From: RGIG1993 sp964564225
GTDB taxonomy: Bacteria > Bacillota > Clostridia > Oscillospirales > CAG-272
Length of the DNA: 7,736 nt
Assembly: GCA_964564225.1 (NCBI GenBank)
Contig: CAZMAF010000066.1
Span: 1-7,736, forward strand
Direction: 5' to 3'
Shown here: positions 1 to 5,469 of the stretch, one piece after another
How positions within the stretch are numbered: position 1 is the first letter of the stretch
Layout: every line of letters starts with the position of its first letter
Made by a program: the position numbers and the translations under genes
Notes under the pieces: model-generated
What the model was told of the DNA's origin: nothing
Seen by the model: the letters and a program-made list of their open reading frames with translations, nothing else
The model's database searches: none

Positions 1-528
1 GGTGATTCGAATATGGCAGGCGCGGAAAACAGACAGCAAGAAGTCGCTTCCATCACCCGTGACTTGAAGATCATGGCAAAGGAATTAGGAGTGCCCGTTA
101 TCGCGCTTTCCCAGCTTCGCCGTATCCAGTCGAAAGAGCCGCAGCTCTCCGATCTTCGTGAATCGGGTGCGATCGAGCAAGACGCGGACATCGTTATGTT
201 CATCAGCCGTCCCGAAGCGATCGCGACCAAGGAAGAAATCGAATCGGGCAGCGTTGTCAAGGGCGCGGCGGAATTGATTCTTGCCAAGCACCGTGCAGGC
301 GAGCAGGGTCGCGTTTCCTTGAAATTCATCGGCGAATACACGAAATTCGTGGACGTGGACGAGCAGGGCAGGGATAACGAGCCTCCCCAGTTCGGCAGGG
401 CGCCTACGAACTATGACGACGATGAGGAATACGTAGCTCCCGACGACGATTACGGCGCTCCCGAGCCTCCCATGCCGCGGAAAGGCGTGTTGGACACGGT
501 CAAAGACGACGAACTTCCTTTTGAATAA
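1..528 (+). CDS. dnaB: Replicative DNA helicase DnaB, C-terminal part (5' end outside window)
   Basis: This is the 3' end of the gene for the hexameric replicative helicase that unwinds DNA at the fork. The frame is open from base 1, so the ATG at 13 is internal. Counting from that Met, the RecA-like domain shows the ALSQLRR segment (31-37), the SDLRESGAIEQDAD block (46-59) that is nearly invariant in DnaB, and AKHRAGEQG (91-99), whose Arg94 aligns with the inter-subunit arginine finger known in DnaB. The conserved fold ends near KFVDVDEQG (111-119). About 50 further residues follow, rich in Asp, Glu, Pro and Tyr and ending in DDELPFE. Many DnaB proteins stop shortly after the conserved fold, so this tail is an extension. 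It resembles the acidic, disordered tail and tip of SSB (see findings). The identity is certain; any role for the tail is inference. Confidence 0.96.
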   Translation, partial: GDSNMAGAENRQQEVASITRDLKIMAKELGVPVIALSQLRRIQSKEPQLSDLRESGAIEQDADIVMFISRPEAIATKEEIESGSVVKGAAELILAKHRAGEQGRVSLKFIGEYTKFVDVDEQGRDNEPPQFGRAPTNYDDDEEYVAPDDDYGAPEPPMPRKGVLDTVKDDELPFE

Positions 529-530
529 TT

Positions 531-631
531 AAAAAAGCGTATATACGTCGCATTTCGGCGTTGCCGCTCGGTCACATATTATCGGTATGCTCCCTCGCGG
601 CGTCTTGAACTGCTCGTAGCTTCACTTTTTT
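531..631. other. Intergenic foldable element bounded by A6G / CT6 inverted ends
   Basis: No gene is visible between dnaB and tsaC. This stretch begins with AAAAAAG (531-537) and ends with the complementary CTTTTTT (625-631). Inside are a 7-bp stem with one G-U pair (545-551 with 597-603), a CGGC-gtt-GCCG hairpin (556-566), a CATA/TATG hairpin (575-589), and the 10-bp palindrome CGTATATACG (538-547), which partly competes with the 7-bp stem. It could be a dispersed intergenic repeat, a miniature element, or a complex terminator for dnaB, since the closing strand is a T6 run. The pairings are seen by eye; function is not established. Confidence 0.4.
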
Positions 632-683
632 AGGAAGATAAGGGTTGGCATATATCGAGCGTTAATGCGGTAATAATTCCAAA

Positions 684-714
684 ATTCAGCACTCTGCATT
701 CAGCACTCTGCATT
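684..714. repeat. Tandem duplication of a 14-bp unit (ATTCAGCACTCTGC)
   Basis: Two exact head-to-tail copies lie at 684-697 and 698-711, followed by the first three bases of a third copy (712-714). The array ends 10 bp before the presumed tsaC start. It is non-coding in the plus-strand context and too short to be a CRISPR. It looks like an intergenic simple repeat that may recur elsewhere in the genome. Confidence 0.8.
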
Positions 715-724
715 TTTATCTATC

Positions 725-1744
725 ATGAGAACTTGGATCAAAGAAATCACGCCCGCGACGTTAGCGGAAGCGAAAAATTTAATATTTGACGGCGGCGTGG
801 TGGCGATTCCGACGGAGACGGTGTACGGCTTGGGCGGCAACTCCTTCGACGACGTTGCGGTAAAACGAATTTTCGAAGTCAAAGGCAGACCCAACGACAA
901 TCCGCTGATCGCGCACGTGCATACCGACTACGATTTATCCAAAATCATCGACTACGACCCTCCGTACGCGAAAAAACTCCGAGAAGCCTTTCTTCCCGGA
1001 CCGTTGACGCTCGTTTATCCCTCGACGGGTAAAGTGAGTCCGTACGTGTCCTGCGGCTTGAACACGCTCGCGATACGCTTGCCCGAGCACGTAGTCTCTC
1101 ATGCGTTTCTATAGGAATTAGATATTCCCATCGTATCACCCAGCTCCAATCTTTCAAATCACGTCAGTACCACCTCCGCAAAGCACGTCTTTGAGGACTT
1201 TGAAGGGAAAATCCCTTTAATTTTGGATGGCGGTGCTTGCGTAGGCGGTATCGAAAGCACCGTTTGCGACGTAACGGGGGAAGTCCCCGTGATCTTGCGC
1301 CCGGGCTTAATTACGAGAGAAATGATCGCGGAAGTCGTAGGGGATTGCAAGGAATACACCCCCGATTTCACTTCGGGCGAGAAGGTAAAGAGCCCTGGCG
1401 TGCTGTATAAGCACTACTCCCCGCGCTGTAAAACGGTATTGTTCGCGGCGGATAAAATCGAGGAAGCGGTGGCGGCGTACGTTCGGGAAACCGCAGACGG
1501 AAAACGGGTGGCGGTACTCTGCGAAGAGGGGTTGATTCCCGTATTTTCGGCGGTGGGCGCGCTCACCTTGAACTTTGGAAAAACGGACTCGGAAATGGCT
1601 TGTCGTTTGTACGAGCTGTTACGGGAAGCGGAAAAGATATGCGACGTCCTGATCGCGGTAGAGCCGCGAAAGACGGACGGGATTATGGCGGGCGTACTCA
1701 ATCGATTGCGCAAAGCGTGCGGCTCGGTGGATATCGCACATTGA
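725..1744 (+). pseudogene. tsaC: L-threonylcarbamoyladenylate synthase (Sua5/YwlC type) interrupted by one in-frame TAG
   Basis: This enzyme family makes threonylcarbamoyl-AMP from threonine, bicarbonate and ATP, the first step of t6A37 modification of ANN-decoding tRNAs. The YrdC/TsaC domain shows AIPTETVYGLGG (27-38), KGRPNDNPL (53-61), FLPGPLTLV (89-97), SPSSN (138-142) and GIESTVCDV (175-183). The Sua5 linker SPGVLYKHYSP (223-233) leads into a C-terminal Sua5 domain, giving 339 positions, close to YwlC length. Codon 130 (1112-1114) is TAG. There is no frameshift: both sides are in the same frame and align to the family without a gap, and the TAG falls where related proteins often carry Glu, so one GAG-to-TAG change explains it. 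The parts are 725-1114 and 1115-1744. No clear Shine-Dalgarno site precedes the ATG. The gene ends in TGA 27 bp before the phosphatase gene. It may be a true pseudogene, a sequencing error, or read through. Confidence 0.85.
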
Positions 1745-1771
1745 GTAAAAATGTAAACCACGGAAAAAACT

Positions 1772-2461
1772 ATGAGAAAAAAGAGCGGAAAACAAATTCT
1801 ATTCGTTTGTACGGGGAATACCTGCCGTTCGCCGATGGCGGAAATGCTGTTAAAGGCGGCGCTGGACATTGCAAAATTACAGGGATTTGTCGTGTCCTCC
1901 GCAGGGATTGCCGCGCAAACGGGGGATACGATCAATCCGAAGTCCGCGCAGGTACTCGCCGAACACGGCTTGTCTGCGACGGGTTTTTCCGCTACTTTAC
2001 TCACGGAAAAGAGCCTTAAAGAAGCGTTCGCCGTGATTTGTATGACGGATAGACACAAGGATATCCTCATGGATATGCGTTGGCAAGCCCTCCGCAAAGC
2101 GAACGAGATCGGGGACGAGGAAATTGAAAACAATATCTATTCCTTTGCCGATCTGACGGGCTACGACGTACCTGACCCGTACGGACGGGATATCGATTGC
2201 TATCGCTACGTGTACACGCTGTTGGCTTCGGGAATGGGTGCAATCGTCGAAAAGCTCGAACTGCCCAAGCACGCGAAGAAAACACGAACGGCTAAACCCA
2301 AAACGGCGGCGGACGGTACGCCGCCCACACCCAAAAAGCGTGGCCGACCGAGGAAAAATCCCGAAACCGACCCCACGCCCAAGACCCCGAAAAAACGTGG
2401 CAGACCGAAAAAAGTCACGGAAAACATCCAATTGGACATAGAAATAATTACTAATCACTAA
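1772..2461 (+). CDS. ywlE: Low-molecular-weight protein phosphatase, YwlE (protein-arginine phosphatase)-like, with AT-hook tail
   Basis: This is a cytoplasmic phosphatase of the LMW-PTP fold. The P-loop CTGNTCRS (13-20) has the CX5R signature with nucleophile Cys13 and Arg19. The general-acid motif is DPYG, with Asp135. Thr17 sits where YwlE has the Thr that favours phospho-arginine over phospho-tyrosine; tyrosine-specific relatives carry Ile there. Arginine phosphatase is therefore the likelier activity, by inference. The core ends near residue 165. The usual family length is about 150, but here about 65 extra residues follow, basic and rich in Pro and Thr, with PKKRGRPRK (187-195) and PKKRGRPKK (206-214). 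Both are canonical AT-hook cores (GRP flanked by basic residues). Neighbours tsaC upstream and rpiB downstream match the Bacillus ywlC-ywlE-rpiB order. The start ATG has only a weak GGA upstream. The function of the tail is unknown. Confidence 0.9.
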   Translation: MRKKSGKQILFVCTGNTCRSPMAEMLLKAALDIAKLQGFVVSSAGIAAQTGDTINPKSAQVLAEHGLSATGFSATLLTEKSLKEAFAVICMTDRHKDILMDMRWQALRKANEIGDEEIENNIYSFADLTGYDVPDPYGRDIDCYRYVYTLLASGMGAIVEKLELPKHAKKTRTAKPKTAADGTPPTPKKRGRPRKNPETDPTPKTPKKRGRPKKVTENIQLDIEIITNH

Positions 2462-2511
2462 ACAAAGTGTTGTAAGATTCTTTGTTTGTGAATAATGAAA
2501 CATTATCACAA
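2460..2511. promoter_or_regulatory. Two adjacent inverted repeats upstream of the rpiB ribosome binding site
   Basis: The first is AAACAAAG/CTTTGTTT (2460-2467 and 2480-2487, 12-nt loop), overlapping the ywlE stop codon. The second is TTGTG-a-ATAATG, loop AAA, CATTATCACAA (2486-2511): 11 paired bases per arm with one bulged A at 2491. It ends on the first base of the rpiB Shine-Dalgarno AGGAG. No T-tract follows either one, so they are not ordinary intrinsic terminators. They could be mRNA processing or stability stems, a translation-modulating hairpin, or a protein operator. The structure is seen; the role is inferred. Confidence 0.5.
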
Positions 2512-2524
2512 GGAGTAAGAGAAT

Positions 2525-2977
2525 ATGAAAATTGCAGTTGCTTGCGATCACGGCGGATTGAATCTGAAAAAGGCATTGATCGAGTATTTGGACAAGAACG
2601 GACACGAGGTACGGGATTTCGGCACGTACACGAAGGATTCCTGCGATTATCCCGATTTTGCGGTGCAGGCGGCGGAAGCGGTGGCTTGCGGTGATTGTGA
2701 AAGAGGGATCGTCGTATGCTCGTCGGGGATCGGCGTTTCCATCGTAGCGAATAAAGTTCCCGGGATCCGTTGCGCGCACTGTCACGACGTGTATTGCGCG
2801 AAGTACACCCGTTACCACAACGATGCGAACATGATGGCGTTCGGTGAAAAGGTAGTCGGCGTGGGCTTGATGGAGGAAATGGTAAACGCTTTCCTCACCT
2901 GCGAGTACGAGGGTGGCGAACGCCACGATCGCCGTCTTGCCAAGATCAAGGAAATCGAGAAACGGTATTCGAAATAA
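2525..2977 (+). CDS. rpiB: Ribose-5-phosphate isomerase B
   Basis: RpiB interconverts ribulose 5-phosphate and ribose 5-phosphate in the non-oxidative pentose phosphate pathway. The 150-aa length is normal for the RpiB/LacA/LacB family. Visible signatures are ACDHGG (6-11), DYPDFA (41-46), the phosphate-binding and catalytic loop CSSGIGVSIVANK (65-77) with Cys65 as the expected base, and RYHNDANMMAFGE (96-108) containing the His99 and Asn100 region. The loop reads CSSGIG where CGTGIG or CGSGIG is common, a mild variant. The protein has nine cysteines, high for its size. The start is set by AGGAG at 2511-2515, 9 bp before the ATG. The gene lies 63 bp after the phosphatase gene and 28 bp before mscS. 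Confidence 0.96.
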   Translation: MKIAVACDHGGLNLKKALIEYLDKNGHEVRDFGTYTKDSCDYPDFAVQAAEAVACGDCERGIVVCSSGIGVSIVANKVPGIRCAHCHDVYCAKYTRYHNDANMMAFGEKVVGVGLMEEMVNAFLTCEYEGGERHDRRLAKIKEIEKRYSK

Positions 2978-3005
2978 GACAATAATATTTTAGAGGTATG
3001 ATACG

Positions 3006-3839
3006 ATGAAAGAACTCTGGAACCAAATTAAGGCGGTTACGTGGGAGTTTGTCAGCGGCTACGGTAAGGAAATAGCGCTTGCGCTCGTGATTCTTACGGT
3101 CGGTCTGTTGGTGATTGCCATCGTGAAAAAAGCCGTCAAGAAAAACTCGACGAAGAGCCGTAAAGTGGACAATTCCGCGGCGGCTTTCATCACTTCCGTC
3201 GTCGCGCTCGTGGCATACGTGCTGTTGATCTTGGTGATCATTGCATCCTTGGGCTTCTCGACGTCCAGTATCATTGCGGCGTTCTCGTCCGTTATGCTGG
3301 CGGTTGCTTTGGGCTTGCAGAATACGTTGGCGAGCTTGGCAAACGGTATCTTGTTGATCTTCACGAAGCCCTTTGTGGCAGGGGATTACGTGGATATCGG
3401 CGGTACGGGCGGTACCGTCAAGGAAATCAAGCTGTTCAGCGTGAAGCTTGTTACGCCCGACAACCTTACGATCGTCATTCCCAACAACACGGTGTTCAAT
3501 TCGACGATCATCAATTACAGCAAAATGCCCTTGCGCCGCTTGGACGTTGTCGTTCCCGTTTCGTATAAATCGGACGTGAATGCGGTGAAGAAGGTTTTGA
3601 ACGAGATCATGGACAAGGACGAACGTATCGTCAAGGATCCCGATCACTTCTGCCGCTTGACTGAATACGGCGCAAACGGAATGAATTTTACGATGCGCGC
3701 ATGGGTGAACGCAGGGGATTACTGGGCTGTTCGTTTCGATCTTTTAGAAGGCGTTTTGGAAGAGCTTCGCAAGAACGGCATTGAAATTCCTTACACGCAG
3801 ATCGACGTGCACGTCAAAAAATCGGAAGAGGAGGTATAA
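3006..3839 (+). CDS. mscS: Small-conductance mechanosensitive channel, MscS family
   Basis: This inner-membrane channel opens under tension to release solutes during hypo-osmotic shock. At 277 aa it matches minimal MscS (E. coli 286). Three membrane segments are seen at about 22-43, 57-82 and 85-121, followed by a cytoplasmic beta/alpha vestibule. The pore helix reads LAVALGLQNTLASLANG (98-114). Leu98 and Leu102 align with the two hydrophobic-gate leucines of E. coli MscS, and Gln105 with Gln112. The kink glycine (Gly113 in E. coli) is Asn106 here, and Gly104/Gly108 are Met97/Ala101, so pore packing and inactivation may differ. The signatures KPFVAGDYVDIGG (121-133), IPNN (158-161) and IPYTQIDVH (261-269) confirm the family. 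GAGG at 2993-2996 lies 9 bp before the ATG. The gene's last codons contain the Shine-Dalgarno site of the next gene, implying translational coupling. Confidence 0.96.
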   Translation: MKELWNQIKAVTWEFVSGYGKEIALALVILTVGLLVIAIVKKAVKKNSTKSRKVDNSAAAFITSVVALVAYVLLILVIIASLGFSTSSIIAAFSSVMLAVALGLQNTLASLANGILLIFTKPFVAGDYVDIGGTGGTVKEIKLFSVKLVTPDNLTIVIPNNTVFNSTIINYSKMPLRRLDVVVPVSYKSDVNAVKKVLNEIMDKDERIVKDPDHFCRLTEYGANGMNFTMRAWVNAGDYWAVRFDLLEGVLEELRKNGIEIPYTQIDVHVKKSEEEV

Positions 3840-3842
3840 TCT

Positions 3843-4334
3843 ATGTTGAACGTATTGCTTAGTTTTACCAATCCTTCCCCCGAAGCGATCAGACTCGGTC
3901 TTTTTTACGGGACATGTTTCTTGTTGATTGTTTTTGCGCTTGGCGCAATCGCGATTTTTAAGCGCAGAACAAAGGGTCAGCTCCGTCCCGAAACGGTGAA
4001 GAAGGCTTGCTTGAAAGCAAAGAGATTTGCGCAAAAGCTTCTGATTGAACAAAAGAAACATAACAAAAAATCGGTGCTTGTGTCCACAAAATTGAACAGC
4101 TTGAGCGGTTACGTGGCGGATGCGGCTTGGTACGGCTTCCAGATCGTAGACGCGAAGAAGGACATCGTTTTCGAGGGAATCGCGAACGGGATCGACGCTT
4201 TGGCGACGGAAGTTTCCAAAACGGCGGAGCTCGGTTATATTTCTGCGGAAGAATATTTGGAATGCATCAACAAAACGATTGCGGGCTTGGACGCGGCTTT
4301 GGAAAAGATCGAGCACGCAAAGAACAACGCGTAA
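3843..4334 (+). CDS. Unrecognised single-pass membrane protein coupled to mscS
   Basis: This 163-aa protein is not assigned to any family. A hydrophobic segment at about 17-39 is followed at once by KRR (40-42), which by the positive-inside rule puts the C-terminal 120 residues in the cytoplasm. That domain is mainly helical in appearance, first strongly basic (44-76, many Lys) and then neutral to acidic (105-160), with no catalytic motif visible. Translation starts 3 bp after the mscS stop from a strong AGGAGG (3829-3834, 8-bp spacing) inside the mscS end, and the next gene begins 9 bp downstream. Such tight spacing suggests co-translation with the channel and perhaps a physical link, but this is inference only. 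Confidence 0.85.
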   Translation: MLNVLLSFTNPSPEAIRLGLFYGTCFLLIVFALGAIAIFKRRTKGQLRPETVKKACLKAKRFAQKLLIEQKKHNKKSVLVSTKLNSLSGYVADAAWYGFQIVDAKKDIVFEGIANGIDALATEVSKTAELGYISAEEYLECINKTIAGLDAALEKIEHAKNNA

Positions 4335-4343
4335 GGACGTAAT

Positions 4344-5048
4344 ATGCGAAAGATTATAGCAATTGGCGGTGGGGAACTCCGCGAAAGAACGACGCTCGCG
4401 ATTGACGAGTATATTGCAAAGCTCGCCAAAGAGCACGCAGGGGAAAACAGAGCAAACGCTCTGTTTATTCCTACTGCCAGTCACGACTATATGCCTTATT
4501 ATAACACCTTTCATAAGGTGTATACGGGGGTATTCAATATCAAGACGGACGTTGCGCTGACCGTTTTCAAGGAAGCAGACATGAAAAAAATGCGCGCGAA
4601 ATTTGAAAAAGCGGACGTGATCTACGTCGGTGGCGGCGATACGGTGTTTATGATCGAGCATTGGCAGCAGTCGGGTTTATTGCCGCTGATCAAAGAAGCG
4701 TACGAACGGGGAGTGATCCTCGTAGGGCTTTCCGCAGGCGCGATTTGTTGGTTTTCGGACATTTACACTGACTCGCAATCGGCGCTTGGGGACGGAGAAG
4801 AGAAGTACGCAATGTTCCAAGGTTTAAATTGGATTGACGGAAAAATTTCTCCGCATTATGGCGCGAGAATGCTTGACTTTGATAAAATAGTGTGCTATAA
4901 TTTCGACTGTGCTTACGGGATCGAAGACGACGCGGCCCTCATTATCGAGGACGAGGAAATCGTCGGAAGCGTATCGAGTGGCGGAAAAGCTTGGAAGATA
5001 GAGCGAGATAACGGAAGTATTAAAAAGACGGAAATCCCCGTCTTATAA
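4344..5048 (+). CDS. Peptidase E-like (S51 family) serine peptidase, YgaJ type
   Basis: This 234-aa protein has the class I glutamine-amidotransferase-like fold of the S51 family (dipeptidase E, cyanophycinase). Visible are the N-terminal IIAIGGGEL (4-12), the FIPTAS strand (41-46), YVGGGDT (94-100) and the nucleophile elbow GLSAGAICW (128-136) with Ser130. SPHY (169-172) places His171 as the expected second catalytic residue. S51 dipeptidases cleave after N-terminal Asp. The exact substrate here is not predictable, and many close relatives are only described as uncharacterised peptidases. No signal peptide is seen, so it is cytoplasmic. TAAGGA at 4332-4337 overlaps the previous stop codon and serves as ribosome binding site, 6 bp from the ATG. 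It is the last gene of the run before a terminator. Confidence 0.9.
   Translation: MRKIIAIGGGELRERTTLAIDEYIAKLAKEHAGENRANALFIPTASHDYMPYYNTFHKVYTGVFNIKTDVALTVFKEADMKKMRAKFEKADVIYVGGGDTVFMIEHWQQSGLLPLIKEAYERGVILVGLSAGAICWFSDIYTDSQSALGDGEEKYAMFQGLNWIDGKISPHYGARMLDFDKIVCYNFDCAYGIEDDAALIIEDEEIVGSVSSGGKAWKIERDNGSIKKTEIPVL
4873..4901 (+). promoter_or_regulatory. Strong sigma-A-like promoter inside the peptidase gene
   Basis: TTGACT (4873-4878) and TATAAT (4896-4901) are separated by exactly 17 bp, 11 of 12 consensus bases. It lies within the peptidase coding sequence about 180 bp upstream of tRNA-Leu, which has no other obvious promoter. A transcript starting near 4908 would have to pass the hairpin at 5057-5078. 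Driving the tRNA is a plausible role; a chance match within coding DNA cannot be excluded. Confidence 0.55.
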
Positions 5049-5056
5049 ACCAGCTT

Positions 5057-5078
5057 AAAAACAGCGACGGCTGTTTTT
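5057..5078 (+). terminator. Intrinsic terminator ending the operon
   Basis: A 9-bp perfect stem, AAAAACAGC (5057-5065) with GCTGTTTTT (5070-5078), has a 4-nt loop and five T residues in the descending arm. It lies 9 bp after the peptidase stop codon and 7 bp before the tRNA. A second hairpin without a T-tract, AAGACGG/CCGTCTT (5025-5031 and 5038-5044), precedes it at the gene's end. With only a CAGC core of G-C pairs, termination may be partial. Confidence 0.7.
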
Positions 5079-5084
5079 ATATAA

Positions 5085-5167
5085 GCGGATGTGGCGAAAC
5101 TGGCAGACGCGCAGGTTTCAGGTTCCTGTGGGAGACCATATGGGTTCGAGTCCCTTCATCCGCACCA
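5085..5167 (+). tRNA. tRNA-Leu (anticodon CAG)
   Basis: The acceptor stem GCGGATG (5085-5091) pairs with CATCCGC (5157-5163), followed by A and an encoded CCA (5165-5167). The D stem is GCG/CGC (5094-5096 and 5108-5110) with GG in the loop. The anticodon loop TTCAGGT (5117-5123) carries CAG at 5119-5121, which reads CUG leucine codons. The 11-nt variable arm (5129-5139, TGG-GAGA-CCA) is the class II feature expected of tRNA-Leu. The T arm is GGG-TTCGAGT-CCC. Two T-T mismatches are present, at 5116/5124 (base of the anticodon loop) and 5141/5155 (T stem). It sits between two terminators and marks the edge of the AT-rich block. Confidence 0.95.
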
Positions 5168-5170
5168 ATG

Positions 5171-5214
5171 ACAACGTAAGTTGAACCGAAAGGTTTGATT
5201 TATGTTGTTTTTTT
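5171..5214 (+). terminator. Strong intrinsic terminator of tRNA-Leu
   Basis: A continuous 17-bp stem pairs 5171-5187 with 5192-5208. It includes four G-U pairs and is capped by a GAAA tetraloop at 5188-5191. The descending arm runs into seven T residues (5208-5214). It begins 3 nt after the tRNA CCA end, so it should define the tRNA 3' precursor. Confidence 0.92.
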
Positions 5215-5225
5215 ATGCAAAATTA

Positions 5226-5250
5226 AGGGCAGGACAATTAAGCCTGCCTT
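5226..5250. terminator. Possible second hairpin, between the convergent transcripts
   Basis: AGGGCAGG (5226-5233) pairs with CCTGCCTT (5243-5250), including one G-U pair, with a 9-nt loop. On the minus strand it lies about 30 bp after the 55-aa ORF stop codon and is followed by a short T-containing stretch, so it may end the minus-strand transcript. The T-tract is poor in both directions. Confidence 0.4.
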
Positions 5251-5282
5251 ATTATGTTTGATTTTATTATTTCCACAAGTAT

Positions 5283-5450
5283 TTAATCGCTCCAAATTAC
5301 GATTTTTCTTGCTATATCATCACACTTATTATCAATCTTTTTTAATTCTAAAATTATTTCTATTAAAAGTTCTTTTTCAGACAGGTTGCTCAACCTATCT
5401 CTTTCTTCCTGCTCATTTAAAACTTTTCTATTAAAAAATTTCTTAAACAT
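5283..5450 (-). CDS. Small 55-aa protein encoded downstream of the HTH gene
   Basis: This is a 55-residue ORF from ATG (5448-5450) to TAA (5283-5285) on the minus strand. GGGGTG lies about 5 bp upstream of the ATG as a plausible ribosome binding site. It starts 19 bp after the stop of the 362-aa HTH gene, so the two probably form one transcript. The N-terminus is basic and aromatic (MFKKFFNRK, 1-9). Residues 13-50 look like one long charged amphipathic helix with heptad-like Leu/Ile spacing, possibly a coiled coil, ending in IVIWSD. No family is recognised. It could be a partner or modulator of the HTH protein. Codon use matches the AT-rich block. Confidence 0.6.
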   Translation of the reverse strand: MFKKFFNRKVLNEQEERDRLSNLSEKELLIEIILELKKIDNKCDDIARKIVIWSD

Positions 5451-5469
5451 AATGCACCCCATTGTATTT

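Noticed and set aside
645..677. Possible tsaC promoter TTGGCA ... TAATAAT
   Set aside because: The spacer is 20 bp, outside the functional range, and no better -10 box is in place.
684..714. CRISPR-like repeat
   Set aside because: The units are contiguous 14-mers without spacers.
2487..2510. CRP/FNR-like site (TGTGA ... TCACA) before rpiB
   Set aside because: The half-sites are 14 bp apart instead of about 6, so the spacing does not fit; the symmetry is better read as a hairpin.
1414..2926. Long minus-strand ORFs (1414-2133 and 1997-2926)
   Set aside because: They are antisense to conserved tsaC, ywlE and rpiB codons and have no protein-like motifs; they are artefacts of the codon composition.
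2998..3009. Mini-ORF ATG-ATA-CGA-TGA overlapping the mscS start
   Set aside because: The Shine-Dalgarno GAGG is only 1 bp from this ATG but 9 bp from the mscS ATG, so initiation at mscS is favoured.
5140..5167. tRNA 3' end as an attachment site for the island
   Set aside because: No direct repeat of this sequence was found between 5168 and 7736, and large serine recombinases usually do not target tRNA genes; proximity alone is not evidence.
5195..5434. Plus-strand 79-aa hydrophobic ORF after the tRNA terminator
   Set aside because: It begins inside the terminator hairpin, its hydrophobicity comes from T-rich DNA, and the minus strand holds a better-supported ORF (55 aa) with a ribosome binding site.
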